Source: Alkalihalophilus pseudofirmus
Lineage (GTDB): Bacteria > Bacillota > Bacilli > Bacillales > Bacillaceae_D
NCBI RefSeq assembly: GCF_029094545.1
Contig: NZ_CP117835.1
Span: forward strand, 1,592,001-1,656,000
Reading direction: 5' to 3'
DNA: 64,000 nucleotides
The notes below the pieces were generated by a model. That model ran no database searches. It saw only the letters and a list, made by a program, of their open reading frames with translations, and was not told where the DNA came from. Positions 1 through 7,520 of the stretch are shown here, piece after piece. Position numbers and translations under genes: made by a program. How positions within the stretch are numbered: position 1 is the first letter of the stretch; every line of letters begins with the position of its first letter.

Positions 1-110
1 GAAGCAGGAAATTTGATTCGGATGACGAATTAATGAAAGGAACAAATTTTGAAATTTAAACTTATATAATTAAATGTAAAAGACTTACATAATTGAAAGG
101 TGGATAAAAG

Positions 111-851
111 ATGAGTGAACGTATCAAAAAAGTAGAACGAGATTTTTTAGCATATACCAAAAAGATGGAGGATTACGGACAGGCTTTATCTCTCCTAGCT
201 TGGGATGCTAGAACAGGTGCTCCGAAAAAAGGAATTCAGCAGCGTTCAGAAGTGATCGGCACGCTGTCATCAGAGTTGTTTCAATTATCAACATCAGAGG
301 AGATGGCAAGCTTCTTAGGTGAATTACGGGAAGAGGGTGCAAAAGAGCATCTATCAGAAATTACTCTTAAAAGTGTAGAGCAGTGTCATAAAGAATTTGA
401 GCGGAACTTAAAAATCCCAAAAGATGAGTATAAGGAATATGTAATGCTTCAATCGCAGTCAGAATCAATCTGGGAGGAAGCTAAGGACAAAGCTGATTTT
501 GAGATGTTCAAACCGAACTTAGAGAAGCTTGTAGAGTTTAAGAAGCGTTTTGTCGGCTACTTAGGACATAACGGCAACCCATACAATACATTATTAGATG
601 ATTATGAACCAGGTGTATTTGTTGATACGATCGATAAAGTGTTTGGCGAGCTTCGCGATCAGCTGATTCCTCTTGTCAAAGGAGTCACTGAATCAAGCCA
701 TCAGCCAAAGACAGACTTTTTATTTAAAAGCTTTCCTCGTGAAGCTCAACAAGCGTTAAGTAAAGATATTTTAAAGGAAATCGGATATGACTTTGGGGCA
801 GGACGTTTAGATGAAACCGAGCGAACTATAGACACTAAAATTAATTCGTGA
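111..851 (+). pseudogene. ypwA: 5' fragment of M32 carboxypeptidase, interrupted by prophage
   Basis: The N-terminal ~236 residues look like a thermostable M32 carboxypeptidase (YpwA/Taq type), a roughly 500-residue cytoplasmic metallopeptidase. From residue 237 (ERTIDTKINS) the sequence no longer resembles the family, and translation stops at 851. The HEXXH zinc motif lies later in the family and is absent, so this fragment cannot be an active peptidase. The start is supported by a GAAAGGTGG ribosome site just upstream; a TATAAT-like hexamer at 65-70 may be its -10. I infer that the rest of the gene lies beyond the other prophage end, outside the window. Confidence 0.85.
803..825. other. Probable prophage attachment junction (attL)
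   Basis: Similarity to the host carboxypeptidase stops after residues GRLDET (codon 236, positions 816-818), and the serine recombinase gene starts about 85 bp further on. The crossover core should lie within or just before this point. Serine recombinase cores are very short, so the exact bases cannot be fixed without attR or an uninterrupted host gene. Confidence 0.6.
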
Positions 852-852
852 T

Positions 853-899
853 ATTATCATACTTACTAAGTTGATTACTCATTTGAGAGGTATGATAAT
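853..899 (+). promoter_or_regulatory. Inverted repeat over the recombinase leader
   Basis: ATTATCATAC at 853-862 and GTATGATAAT at 890-899 are perfect 10-bp inverted arms with a 27-bp spacer. The right arm abuts the GAGAGG ribosome site (885-890) of the recombinase gene starting at 903. The same interval holds TTGATT (871-876) and GATAAT (894-899) 17 bp apart, a possible -35/-10 pair. It could be an operator, an RNA hairpin that masks the ribosome site, or part of the att arm. Confidence 0.45.
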
Positions 900-902
900 C
901 TT

Positions 903-2519
903 ATGAATATTGAAGATGTTAAACACATAGCAATATATCTTCGTATTAGTGATGACAAGAAAACATCAACAGGTAAGCGTGTTGAAAATGAAGAAACACT
1001 TGCGAACCATAGAGAGAAGCTTGTAGAAATAGCAAAGCAAAAAGGATATACTTATGAAATATTCCAAGAGGTAGTAACAGGCGGTCACTCTGAAATTGAA
1101 AACAGACCGCAACTTCAATCACTCTTAAGCAGAATAGAAGAGTTTGATGCAATATCTGCAATGGAACTTTCTCGTCTATCTAGGAATGGTAAAATATCTG
1201 AGCTTGTGATGGAATACTGTATTGACTATAGAGTCTTTATATTAATTTCAGATACAGCGATATATAACCTAAGCAATGAAATGGATGCGCTTATGTTTAG
1301 GTTAGGCTCAGCTTTTTCTGCACATGAAAGACAGGTTATTGGGAAGCGTATCAAAAACAACAAAATTCAGATGACTAAAATGGGACTAAATGCTTCTGGA
1401 AGTGTTCCACTTGGGTATAAAAGGAATCCTGAAACAAAGAAACTTGAAATAGACGAGGATGCAGCAATGATTGTAAAATACGCATTCCAGCTTTGCCAAG
1501 ATGGATACGGTGCATCTAAAATAAGCCAAGCACTCAACAATTTAAATTACAAAACAGCTAAAGGAAATAGGTTTAGCACTAGAGCAGTCAAAGAGATGTT
1601 GAAAATACAAACATATAAAGGAAACACTGTCTATCATGATTATATAAAAGTTAAGAGAAAAGGTGTAGTAAAAAGAGAGATAGTTGACACATATGTTATT
1701 GAAAATACTCATCCAGCTATCATAGAACCACATATATTCGACTCTGTGCAAGAAGAGAGGGACAAGAGAAGAGAAAGGTATAGTGGTGGACGAGAAAGAG
1801 ATTCTAAGAAATCACCTCCGTCTATACTAAAAGACTTGATTTACTGCAAGCACTGTGGCGGTAAAATGCGTGTATCTTATGAGCACAGTAAAAAAGAACA
1901 CTTAATAAGAAAATGTGTTAAAGACTTGGCACAAAAAGATTCTGAGTGTGTGAATACAGGATACAAGTCAATCTATGTTGAAAGTTCTCTTATGAAGAAT
2001 TTGGTAGGAAAAATCAATAAGTTAAAAAGTGAAATAGATAACTTGAGCAGAGGAAATGTCGATCAGTTGAGTGAAGATAACTCTAGATTAAAGAAATTTA
2101 TTGAGAAGCAAATTCAGATATTGAATGATGAAATGAAAGGATTATTAAAATTAGAATTGAAATATGAGATGCAGGGAATGACAGAAATACAAGAGGAGTT
2201 TCTGAAAGAGGAAAGACAGAAGAACTTAGATGCAAAAAAGGATCTTGAGTTAAAGTTGGCTGAAATTGAATCTAAAATTGAGCAGCCGTCTGTAAAAGAA
2301 GAGATAAATCATAGAGAAGATACTCTGAAAGTCATTGAGGCTATACTAAGTAGTGATTTATCCAATCAGCAAGAAGCCGAAGCAGTCAATCGCTACTTGA
2401 AAATGATAATTAAACGAATAAACTACTCAAGAGTGCTTCCAGAGGATATTGCAAAACTAGGTGTTAAAAATCCTAAAAGAAAGAACTATCCTGCTGAAGT
2501 TGAAATTGAATATTTCTAA
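903..2519 (+). CDS. Large serine recombinase (prophage integrase)
   Basis: A 538-residue large serine recombinase that would catalyse integration and excision by double-strand cleavage. The resolvase fold starts at IAIYLRIS with catalytic Ser16; the arginine-rich helix ELSRLSRN follows near residue 80. A recombinase domain spans roughly residues 165-290, a zinc ribbon (CKHCGG ... C ... C) about 315-350, and a coiled coil about 365-460, the usual layout of phiC31/SprA-type enzymes. Its position beside the attL junction matches the role. It is not close to SPbeta SprA in the parts I can recall, which fits a different insertion gene. A directionality factor would be needed for excision; I do not identify one with confidence. 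Confidence 0.92.
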   Translation: MNIEDVKHIAIYLRISDDKKTSTGKRVENEETLANHREKLVEIAKQKGYTYEIFQEVVTGGHSEIENRPQLQSLLSRIEEFDAISAMELSRLSRNGKISELVMEYCIDYRVFILISDTAIYNLSNEMDALMFRLGSAFSAHERQVIGKRIKNNKIQMTKMGLNASGSVPLGYKRNPETKKLEIDEDAAMIVKYAFQLCQDGYGASKISQALNNLNYKTAKGNRFSTRAVKEMLKIQTYKGNTVYHDYIKVKRKGVVKREIVDTYVIENTHPAIIEPHIFDSVQEERDKRRERYSGGRERDSKKSPPSILKDLIYCKHCGGKMRVSYEHSKKEHLIRKCVKDLAQKDSECVNTGYKSIYVESSLMKNLVGKINKLKSEIDNLSRGNVDQLSEDNSRLKKFIEKQIQILNDEMKGLLKLELKYEMQGMTEIQEEFLKEERQKNLDAKKDLELKLAEIESKIEQPSVKEEINHREDTLKVIEAILSSDLSNQQEAEAVNRYLKMIIKRINYSRVLPEDIAKLGVKNPKRKNYPAEVEIEYF

Positions 2520-2568
2520 AAATACTATGACAAGCCTCGCTACAATACAGCGAAGGGAGGCATCTAAT

Positions 2569-2877
2569 TTGGAAAAAGCATTATTTAGTAAACGCATAAC
2601 CTGTCTTGATTGCAAAGGTGGACACATCGCCAAAAAACAGAGGAATAAACGTATTTACATTTGTGGGAGAAACCATAATTACAAAACCTGTAGAAGAAAT
2701 AAGGTTTTTCAAGATTATCTAATTGAGCTTTTATCTATGCGCTACAATGATATAGTCAGTCCAGAAGATTTATCATCCAAGGTTGAATATATAGAAGCGA
2801 ATGAGGAAAAGATTGTGATATATGTCATTGATAATGGCAAGCCTATAATCAGCATGAATGATTTTGCACAATTTTAA
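2569..2877 (+). CDS. Small stand-alone recombinase-type zinc-ribbon protein
   Basis: A 102-residue product. The TTG start at 2569 is chosen because AAGGGAGG lies 8 bp upstream; the open frame extends back to 2461 inside the recombinase gene but has no ribosome site there. The N-terminal half has CLDCKGG ... CGRNHNYKTC, resembling the zinc ribbon of large serine recombinases, followed by a helix and a short beta-rich end. It lacks a resolvase catalytic domain. It may be an accessory or directionality partner of the adjacent recombinase, or the remnant of a second recombinase. The function is inferred from position only. Confidence 0.65.
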   Translation: MEKALFSKRITCLDCKGGHIAKKQRNKRIYICGRNHNYKTCRRNKVFQDYLIELLSMRYNDIVSPEDLSSKVEYIEANEEKIVIYVIDNGKPIISMNDFAQF

Positions 2878-2878
2878 C

Positions 2879-2981
2879 TTTAGGGTCGCATTATCAAATA
2901 TCATATATTAGAAAGGAGAGAGGGTGCATGCTTAGTATTAAAGCTTTCTCTCCTTTTAGTTTGTATTTATTTAGGGTCGCA
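2879..2981. repeat. 12-bp direct repeat flanking a terminator
   Basis: TTTAGGGTCGCA occurs at 2879-2890 and again at 2970-2981. The copies flank the hairpin between the + strand recombinase module and the - strand endonuclease gene. Role unknown. Confidence 0.6.
2912..2960 (+). terminator. Rho-independent terminator after the recombinase module
   Basis: AAAGGAGAGA (2912-2921) pairs perfectly with TCTCTCCTTT (2947-2956), followed by TTAGTTTG. It closes the + strand recombinase operon and separates it from the convergent - strand genes. Confidence 0.7.
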
Positions 2982-2982
2982 C

Positions 2983-4125
2983 TTAAGTGGGGATATTACT
3001 ATTAATATTTAATGATTCATCTAGTATTTCCTCAATATTATTATAATCTAAATAAGGAATCCTTATTAATTTTAAATTATTTTCAAGGCAGTAATTCGTT
3101 TTTATTTCATCATTTCTTTTAGTCTTAATAAATGAGGCTTGTCCTCCCCATATGTCTCGTGGTTCAAAGTGCTGTATTCCATCATATTCAATTAAGAAGG
3201 CTAGATTGCCTTGTTTATCAAATATAGCAAAATCAAAAGGTAGTGGTAATACGTTTCTACATTCATTTAATTTGAATTGAGATAAATAACTAATATCATT
3301 TGCTTCTAGATATTTAGATATTCTATTCTCTCCTTTTGATATGGTTTTACACTTGGGACATCTTTGACCGCTTAGAAACTTTGCGGGAGATACAAAATAT
3401 TCATGATTTTTACATTCTGGTGAATTGTGCTTCATAAGTATTTTAACATCTCTGCTTATATATTCTCCTAAAACTGTATATTCATTTTGAACTTGGTCTT
3501 GCACCTCAGATAGGTAGTCTTCCAAGCTTCTTTTATACATATTACTGCATTTGGGGCAGCTACCCAATCCCCTAGAAAAAGTATTTGGTACAACCTCCCA
3601 TTCGTATCCACAAGTTGTATGCTTCATTGATACGTGCTCATGTGAGACAGTGTACTCACTTAAAACTTGATACTCACTACCATATTTACTTTCAAGCTCA
3701 TGAACAAAATTTTCATGGCTTTTTCTTTTTTTGAGGCTTATTTCTTTACCCTTGCACTTTGGACATCGAGAACCAGACAGGAAAGCGTTCGGTTTAACAG
3801 CGTACTCATGATCACAAACACTATGTTTAATTCTTACTTTTGTCTTTGAGTTAATATAAATATCCATTACCTTATATTCATTACCAACTAAGTCAACAAT
3901 TTCTTTTATGAACATATTATGAGATTTTTTTCTGCCAGAGCAATATGCGCAACAGTCTCGCTCAAATAAAGATTTTGGAGTAATCATATCCACTTCTCCA
4001 CAAACCTTGTGTTTAATTTTTAATTTTGTTTTAATATTTTTATATGTACTTAATATTTCGTATTCACCTTTAAAACATAGATATACTTCATCAACAAATT
4101 CCTCATGCGTCTTCTTTTTTCTCAT
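2983..4125 (-). CDS. Free-standing homing endonuclease, EDxHD (Vsr-like) type
   Basis: A 380-residue protein. Four successive ~65-residue units each end in a zinc-ribbon half (CAYCSG, CPKCKG, CPKCSN, CPKCKT), with the pattern EY.VL..Y....V..KH..C between them. The C-terminal ~110 residues hold LPFDFAIFD, LIEYDGIQHFEP, a KRND.IKT.YC stretch and LIRIPY, resembling the EDxHD nucleases related to I-Bth0305I and Vsr. I use the ATG at 4125; the two upstream ATGs (4146, 4143) lie within a hairpin, and GGAGG sits 11 bp before 4125. It is not inside an intron. It may be a mobile gene inserted beside the recombinase. The nuclease assignment is by motif only. Confidence 0.75.
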   Translation of the reverse strand: MRKKKTHEEFVDEVYLCFKGEYEILSTYKNIKTKLKIKHKVCGEVDMITPKSLFERDCCAYCSGRKKSHNMFIKEIVDLVGNEYKVMDIYINSKTKVRIKHSVCDHEYAVKPNAFLSGSRCPKCKGKEISLKKRKSHENFVHELESKYGSEYQVLSEYTVSHEHVSMKHTTCGYEWEVVPNTFSRGLGSCPKCSNMYKRSLEDYLSEVQDQVQNEYTVLGEYISRDVKILMKHNSPECKNHEYFVSPAKFLSGQRCPKCKTISKGENRISKYLEANDISYLSQFKLNECRNVLPLPFDFAIFDKQGNLAFLIEYDGIQHFEPRDIWGGQASFIKTKRNDEIKTNYCLENNLKLIRIPYLDYNNIEEILDESLNINSNIPT

Positions 4126-4128
4126 ACT

Positions 4129-4157
4129 AAAAAACACCTCCATCAACTGAAGGTGTT
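4129..4157 (-). terminator. Terminator hairpin that contains the endonuclease ribosome site
   Basis: On the - strand AACACCT (4157-4151) pairs with AGGTGTT (4139-4133), followed by a run of six T (4134-4129). It would terminate transcripts from the gene ending at 4278. The GGAGG ribosome site of the endonuclease gene (4141-4137) overlaps the 3' arm, so folding should reduce its translation on read-through RNA. Confidence 0.6.
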
Positions 4158-4277
4158 AAAAGGTTATTTATGTAATTTACGATACTCATTCTTATCTCTC
4201 CTCATATTATCATTATATGAATTTTAATTTTCTTTATTTAATCAAAAATAAAAAAGACTGCCATAAGCACTCTCTGT

Positions 4278-4928
4278 TTACAGATATTCTTCAATCTTTC
4301 TATCATCACAATCAATCAAATCAAACATCTGAAGAACCTCAATATCTAACTCTTTTCCTGATGCGTAGTAGGAAGGGTTTACATATATTGCTTTCTTATG
4401 ACCATGCTGTTTAAGTTTAAATAAACCTTTATCCTCAAGTGATTTAATAACTTTTCTAATAGTTCTTTCTTTTAATCCTACGATATTTTCATAATCAGGG
4501 AATTTTGGAACTTCGTTATTTATAAGAATGCAGTTTGTAGGATATGTAATGAAATCACGAAGAGTAAAAAATACTAACTTCTCATTATTACTTAATTTCA
4601 TCGCTATCACCTCATTAATTTTGTTTCTATAGACCATGTTGAATTCACCACCATCATATCTGTCCTTAGTCTTTAAGCGTGGCATATTTATCATTGATCT
4701 ATGGTTAATTAAACGCTGTTCAGGCACTACTTCAAATGTTTCATTAGATTGTTGTTTTATGTCTTGCATGAATTTAGACGTGTACTCTTCAAGCTTTTTC
4801 TTAACATATTTTTTAACTTCTGTTTGAGTGAATAATTCTCCACTGCTCAACTTTACATATGAACCGCCCACAATTTCTGTGAATTCATTATTTAAACTTT
4901 CAATATATTTTCTGGTTTCATTTTGCAT
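4278..4928 (-). CDS. Winged-helix DNA-binding protein
   Basis: A 216-residue protein when started at the ATG at 4928, which has GAGGAGG 9 bp upstream; the open frame extends to 5066 but that part covers the repeat cluster and lacks a ribosome site. The C-terminal half reads as a winged helix: NNEKLVFFTLRDF, then a recognition helix in GLKERTIRKVIKSLEDKGL and a wing KLKQHGHKKAIYV. This resembles plasmid and phage replication-initiator or MarR/GntR-like helices. The N-terminal half is a predicted helical region. The repeats just upstream (4954-5027) suggest it binds its own promoter. Whether it is a repressor or a replication protein cannot be decided. Confidence 0.65.
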   Translation of the reverse strand: MQNETRKYIESLNNEFTEIVGGSYVKLSSGELFTQTEVKKYVKKKLEEYTSKFMQDIKQQSNETFEVVPEQRLINHRSMINMPRLKTKDRYDGGEFNMVYRNKINEVIAMKLSNNEKLVFFTLRDFITYPTNCILINNEVPKFPDYENIVGLKERTIRKVIKSLEDKGLFKLKQHGHKKAIYVNPSYYASGKELDIEVLQMFDLIDCDDRKIEEYL

Positions 4929-4953
4929 AATCAAATGCCTCCTCAATGGATTG

Positions 4954-5027
4954 TTCGGCATGGGTGTACCGAATTGTAAAATAAAAGTGTAACGAAATAC
5001 CGAATTAATGCTTCCAAATGCCGAATT
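4954..5027. promoter_or_regulatory. Repeat cluster, likely operator or iteron sites
   Basis: TACCGAATT at 4967-4975 and 4998-5006 and TGCCGAATT at 5019-5027 are direct repeats 31 and 21 bp apart. TTCGGCA at 4954-4960 is an inverted copy of the last core. They lie immediately upstream of the winged-helix gene, so autoregulation is the simplest reading. Confidence 0.55.
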
Positions 5028-5100
5028 AACTGTGATAAATCCCTTTGTTATTGAGGTTTTTACCACTTTCCCTTCTTCATTCTTAAAGAGTTTATTTAGC

Positions 5101-5391
5101 CTAGACAGATAATTGATTAGCTTGATATTTAAGTTGCTCAGCAGCTATTAACTTTTTAATTTTCTTTATATTGGTTGCATAGCTCTTTGGATTAACCGAA
5201 GCATTACCATTCTGAAAATCATTAAACAAGTCAATTAGATCATCTTTAATTCCCTCAATATGAACAAATGTTTTAATATTTCCATTTCGATCTTTGTTGA
5301 CCTCAATATGATTGTGCTCGTAGCCAATTGTCATTAAGAATCCAATAAAATACGAATCACTGTATCTAAAGTTAACTTTCTCCATCTTCAT
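5101..5391 (-). CDS. Hypothetical small phage protein
   Basis: A 96-residue protein with no family I can name. It starts MKMEKVNFRYSDSY after an AAAAGGATGAT ribosome site; either of the two nearby ATGs could be used. The sequence looks mixed alpha/beta without a signal or membrane segment. It is read in the same direction as the winged-helix gene that follows at 4928 and may share its transcript, because the terminator at 5435-5460 separates both from the lysis genes. Confidence 0.55.
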   Translation of the reverse strand: MKMEKVNFRYSDSYFIGFLMTIGYEHNHIEVNKDRNGNIKTFVHIEGIKDDLIDLFNDFQNGNASVNPKSYATNIKKIKKLIAAEQLKYQANQLSV

Positions 5392-5434
5392 ATCATCCTT
5401 TTCTCTATGTATTATCCAAACAAAACTAAAATAA

Positions 5435-5460
5435 TGAGAGAAGCCCTAAGACCTCTCTCA
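5435..5460 (-). terminator. Terminator downstream of the lysis cassette
   Basis: TGAGAGA at 5435-5441 pairs with TCTCTCA at 5454-5460; on the - strand it is followed by TTATTTTAG. It ends the transcript of the amidase gene. Confidence 0.6.
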
Positions 5461-5537
5461 TACTCTCTCATACTCACGTATACTGTCCTATGTGAGCATA
5501 TATTTTTCAATAAAATCCCACTTTTACTCTAAACAAA

Positions 5538-6560
5538 TTACTTTACTTGCTTCTCCAACTCAGCAATTCTTTCCTCAAGTGGATCTGTAATATATTTTCG
5601 AGTATTAGCAATCACTCTATTTACAACTAATGCAGTCTCTTGACGAGAAATCATTGCTTGCGGTCTCGCTTTGTCAAAGTAAACAGAGTTATCCCACACA
5701 TCTTTTGCCCAAGGACTAGGTGTAGCTGCATTACCTTCAGTAATCATTTTCTTCAATTCAGCCAATTCTTTCTCTAGTTTTTCAATTTTCTCTTTCATTA
5801 AATTCTCCTCCTTAGTAATTGCATCTAATGTATTTTGACCTACGATACCATCTACGATTAATCCCTTATCACGTTGAAAATGCTTTACTGCTGTATCAGT
5901 TGCGTTACCAAATATTCCGTCAGCAATACCACAATCATAACCAATGCTATTAAGTCGTTCTTGTAGAGACTTGACAGCATCTCCTCTGTCGCCATTCTTA
6001 ATTACTGTTGATTGAGCAGGTTGCGAATTAGAAGGCTTAGCAGGGGAAGAAGATGATACACCGTTTTTAAGTTTATTCAACTCTTCTTCAACCCTCCTAA
6101 CAACGTAATTCCAGTTGCCTTCTGACAAAGTTCGATGTGGACAGTATTTTCCATTCCAATCTTGATGTTTTTTCAATCTGTTTACATTCCAATTTCTCTC
6201 ATGTAAAAGTTGAGCAATGAACTTAATGCCTAATTCTCTGGCTTTATTAAACCTCTCTCCACCTGAGCGTGAATAGCACACCTCAACTCCAATAGATTTC
6301 CTGTTTCCTGTTCCGTTAGCACCATCTCCACAATGCCAAGCATTACGATTGATGGGAATCCCTTGAACAACTTCTTTATCATCTGCAGCATAGTGGTATC
6401 CTGTAGAGTTATTGTTGTTAATCATAAAGCTAATCTCATTATTTGCAGACGCATCATTGGCTGTTTCATGATATGTTATGTATTCCGCAGTCATTACATT
6501 TGGACACTTAAGCGAATGCTTACTAGGAGAAACAAGCATTTGTCTAGCTCTAATAGTCAT
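5538..6560 (-). CDS. Endolysin: N-acetylmuramoyl-L-alanine amidase
   Basis: A 340-residue lysis enzyme that would cut the amide bond between N-acetylmuramic acid and the stem peptide. An Amidase_2 domain covers about residues 20-160 with candidate zinc ligands in YITYHETAN and KYCPHRTL and the family segment RKSIGVEVC. A PG_binding_1 repeat follows (about 185-250, GDRGDAVKSLQERLNSIGY ... GIVG). The end carries a short coiled coil and an SLH-like tail with SPWAKDVWDNSVYF. There is no signal peptide, so export depends on the holin encoded 13 bp upstream. The ribosome site is GAGGTGATTTC. It corresponds in position to SPbeta blyA. Confidence 0.9.
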   Translation of the reverse strand: MTIRARQMLVSPSKHSLKCPNVMTAEYITYHETANDASANNEISFMINNNNSTGYHYAADDKEVVQGIPINRNAWHCGDGANGTGNRKSIGVEVCYSRSGGERFNKARELGIKFIAQLLHERNWNVNRLKKHQDWNGKYCPHRTLSEGNWNYVVRRVEEELNKLKNGVSSSSPAKPSNSQPAQSTVIKNGDRGDAVKSLQERLNSIGYDCGIADGIFGNATDTAVKHFQRDKGLIVDGIVGQNTLDAITKEENLMKEKIEKLEKELAELKKMITEGNAATPSPWAKDVWDNSVYFDKARPQAMISRQETALVVNRVIANTRKYITDPLEERIAELEKQVK

Positions 6561-6573
6561 GAAATCACCTCAT

Positions 6574-6921
6574 TTATTTTAATTTATAATTCAACTCTCT
6601 TACTACACGCTCAATTTCCGCACGAACCTCATCTGTTGAAATATTAATACCTCTAGCCTCCGCACGTTTCGAGACGTAGTAGATAGCTTCATTTAACTTT
6701 TCTGTTGAAGAGCTTTCTTTCATTTTGGCTTCAATTAAGTGAAAACTCTGTTCTGCTAATGTGTGCAAAATTTCTTGTGTTCTAATACTATTACGATTAT
6801 CAATCCAAGTTAAAACTCTCTTTCGTAACTCAACTGCAACTGCAATAATCAATGTAGTAATTAATCCAACTAAAGCCAATACAATGTCCTGTAAGAATGG
6901 TGATAAAGTTTCTAAAAACAT
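6574..6921 (-). CDS. Holin, LLH-like
   Basis: A 115-residue protein with one N-terminal membrane segment (about residues 12-32, DIVLALVGLITTLIIAVAVE) followed by a positively charged turn and a long charged helical tail. This is the layout of LLH-type holins, which form membrane lesions and release the endolysin. It sits between the XhlA-like gene and the amidase, which supports the role. The ribosome site is AGGAGATGATT. Confidence 0.8.
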   Translation of the reverse strand: MFLETLSPFLQDIVLALVGLITTLIIAVAVELRKRVLTWIDNRNSIRTQEILHTLAEQSFHLIEAKMKESSSTEKLNEAIYYVSKRAEARGINISTDEVRAEIERVVRELNYKLK

Positions 6922-6939
6922 ATAATCATCTCCTATAAT

Positions 6940-7368
6940 TTAAAATGGTGAAGCAACACCTAAAAGACTGGCTATAATAGCAACCAGAAATAAAATAATC
7001 TTATAGTGCTCTTTTACAAAATTGTCATCTTTACTGTTACTGCTTTCTTTCTTTTGTTCAGTTTTCTTCTCTAATACATCTACACGTTCACTCATATTGG
7101 TCACTGTGCTGTTAAGGTTGTTCAAATTCTCTCCCATGACCTGCTGTGAAGTGTTAATGTGGTTAAGAGTAGTGTTTAGGTTAGACATTGTTCCTTGCAT
7201 ATCTTTCATTGTTGTCATTTGAATCTCTAAAAGAGTGTCCATTCGCACATTCTGAGTTTTTAATGCAGATAAGTCATCTACACGATCATTTAAAACTTTA
7301 ATTTGGTGAGACACCATTTCACTTCTAATTCTACAATCTTGCTGACATTGAATATCCAATTTCTCCAC
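6940..7368 (-). CDS. XhlA/BhlA-like lysis accessory membrane protein
   Basis: A 142-residue protein with a long coiled-coil region (about residues 15-110, including N-rich heptads such as TMSNLNTTLNHINTSQQV) and a single C-terminal membrane segment (YKIILFLVAIIASLLGVASPF). This matches haemolysin XhlA-type proteins that accompany holins, although it is longer than the usual ~90 residues. The start is a GTG at 7368, and its ribosome site is weakly placed, so the start is less certain. It is the first gene of the lysis cassette after the terminator at 7404-7450. Confidence 0.7.
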   Translation of the reverse strand: MEKLDIQCQQDCRIRSEMVSHQIKVLNDRVDDLSALKTQNVRMDTLLEIQMTTMKDMQGTMSNLNTTLNHINTSQQVMGENLNNLNSTVTNMSERVDVLEKKTEQKKESSNSKDDNFVKEHYKIILFLVAIIASLLGVASPF

Positions 7369-7403
7369 ATCCTCTGTTAATTTTCCTCCTTTTAATCAGA
7401 ATC

Positions 7404-7450
7404 AAAAAATCCATGCTTTAAACCAAATTGACAGGTCTGAGCATGGATTT
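7404..7450 (-). terminator. Terminator between tail and lysis genes
   Basis: AAATCCATGCT (7407-7417) pairs perfectly with AGCATGGATTT (7440-7450), an 11-bp stem, and the - strand continues with six T. It separates the giant tail-fibre gene from the lysis cassette, implying a separate lysis promoter or partial read-through. Confidence 0.75.
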
Positions 7451-7520
7451 CTTAATAAATATACTTCTTATTTAATTGTATTATTTACCACCTTCACCTC
7501 CAATATAGGATATTAAAAGG

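Noticed and set aside
2461-2568. Upstream start for the small zinc-ribbon gene
   Set aside because: This part overlaps the recombinase gene in another frame and has no ribosome site; AAGGGAGG before the TTG at 2569 is a better start.
4929-5066. N-terminal extension of the winged-helix protein
   Set aside because: It covers the repeat cluster, while the ATG at 4928 has a strong GAGGAGG site.
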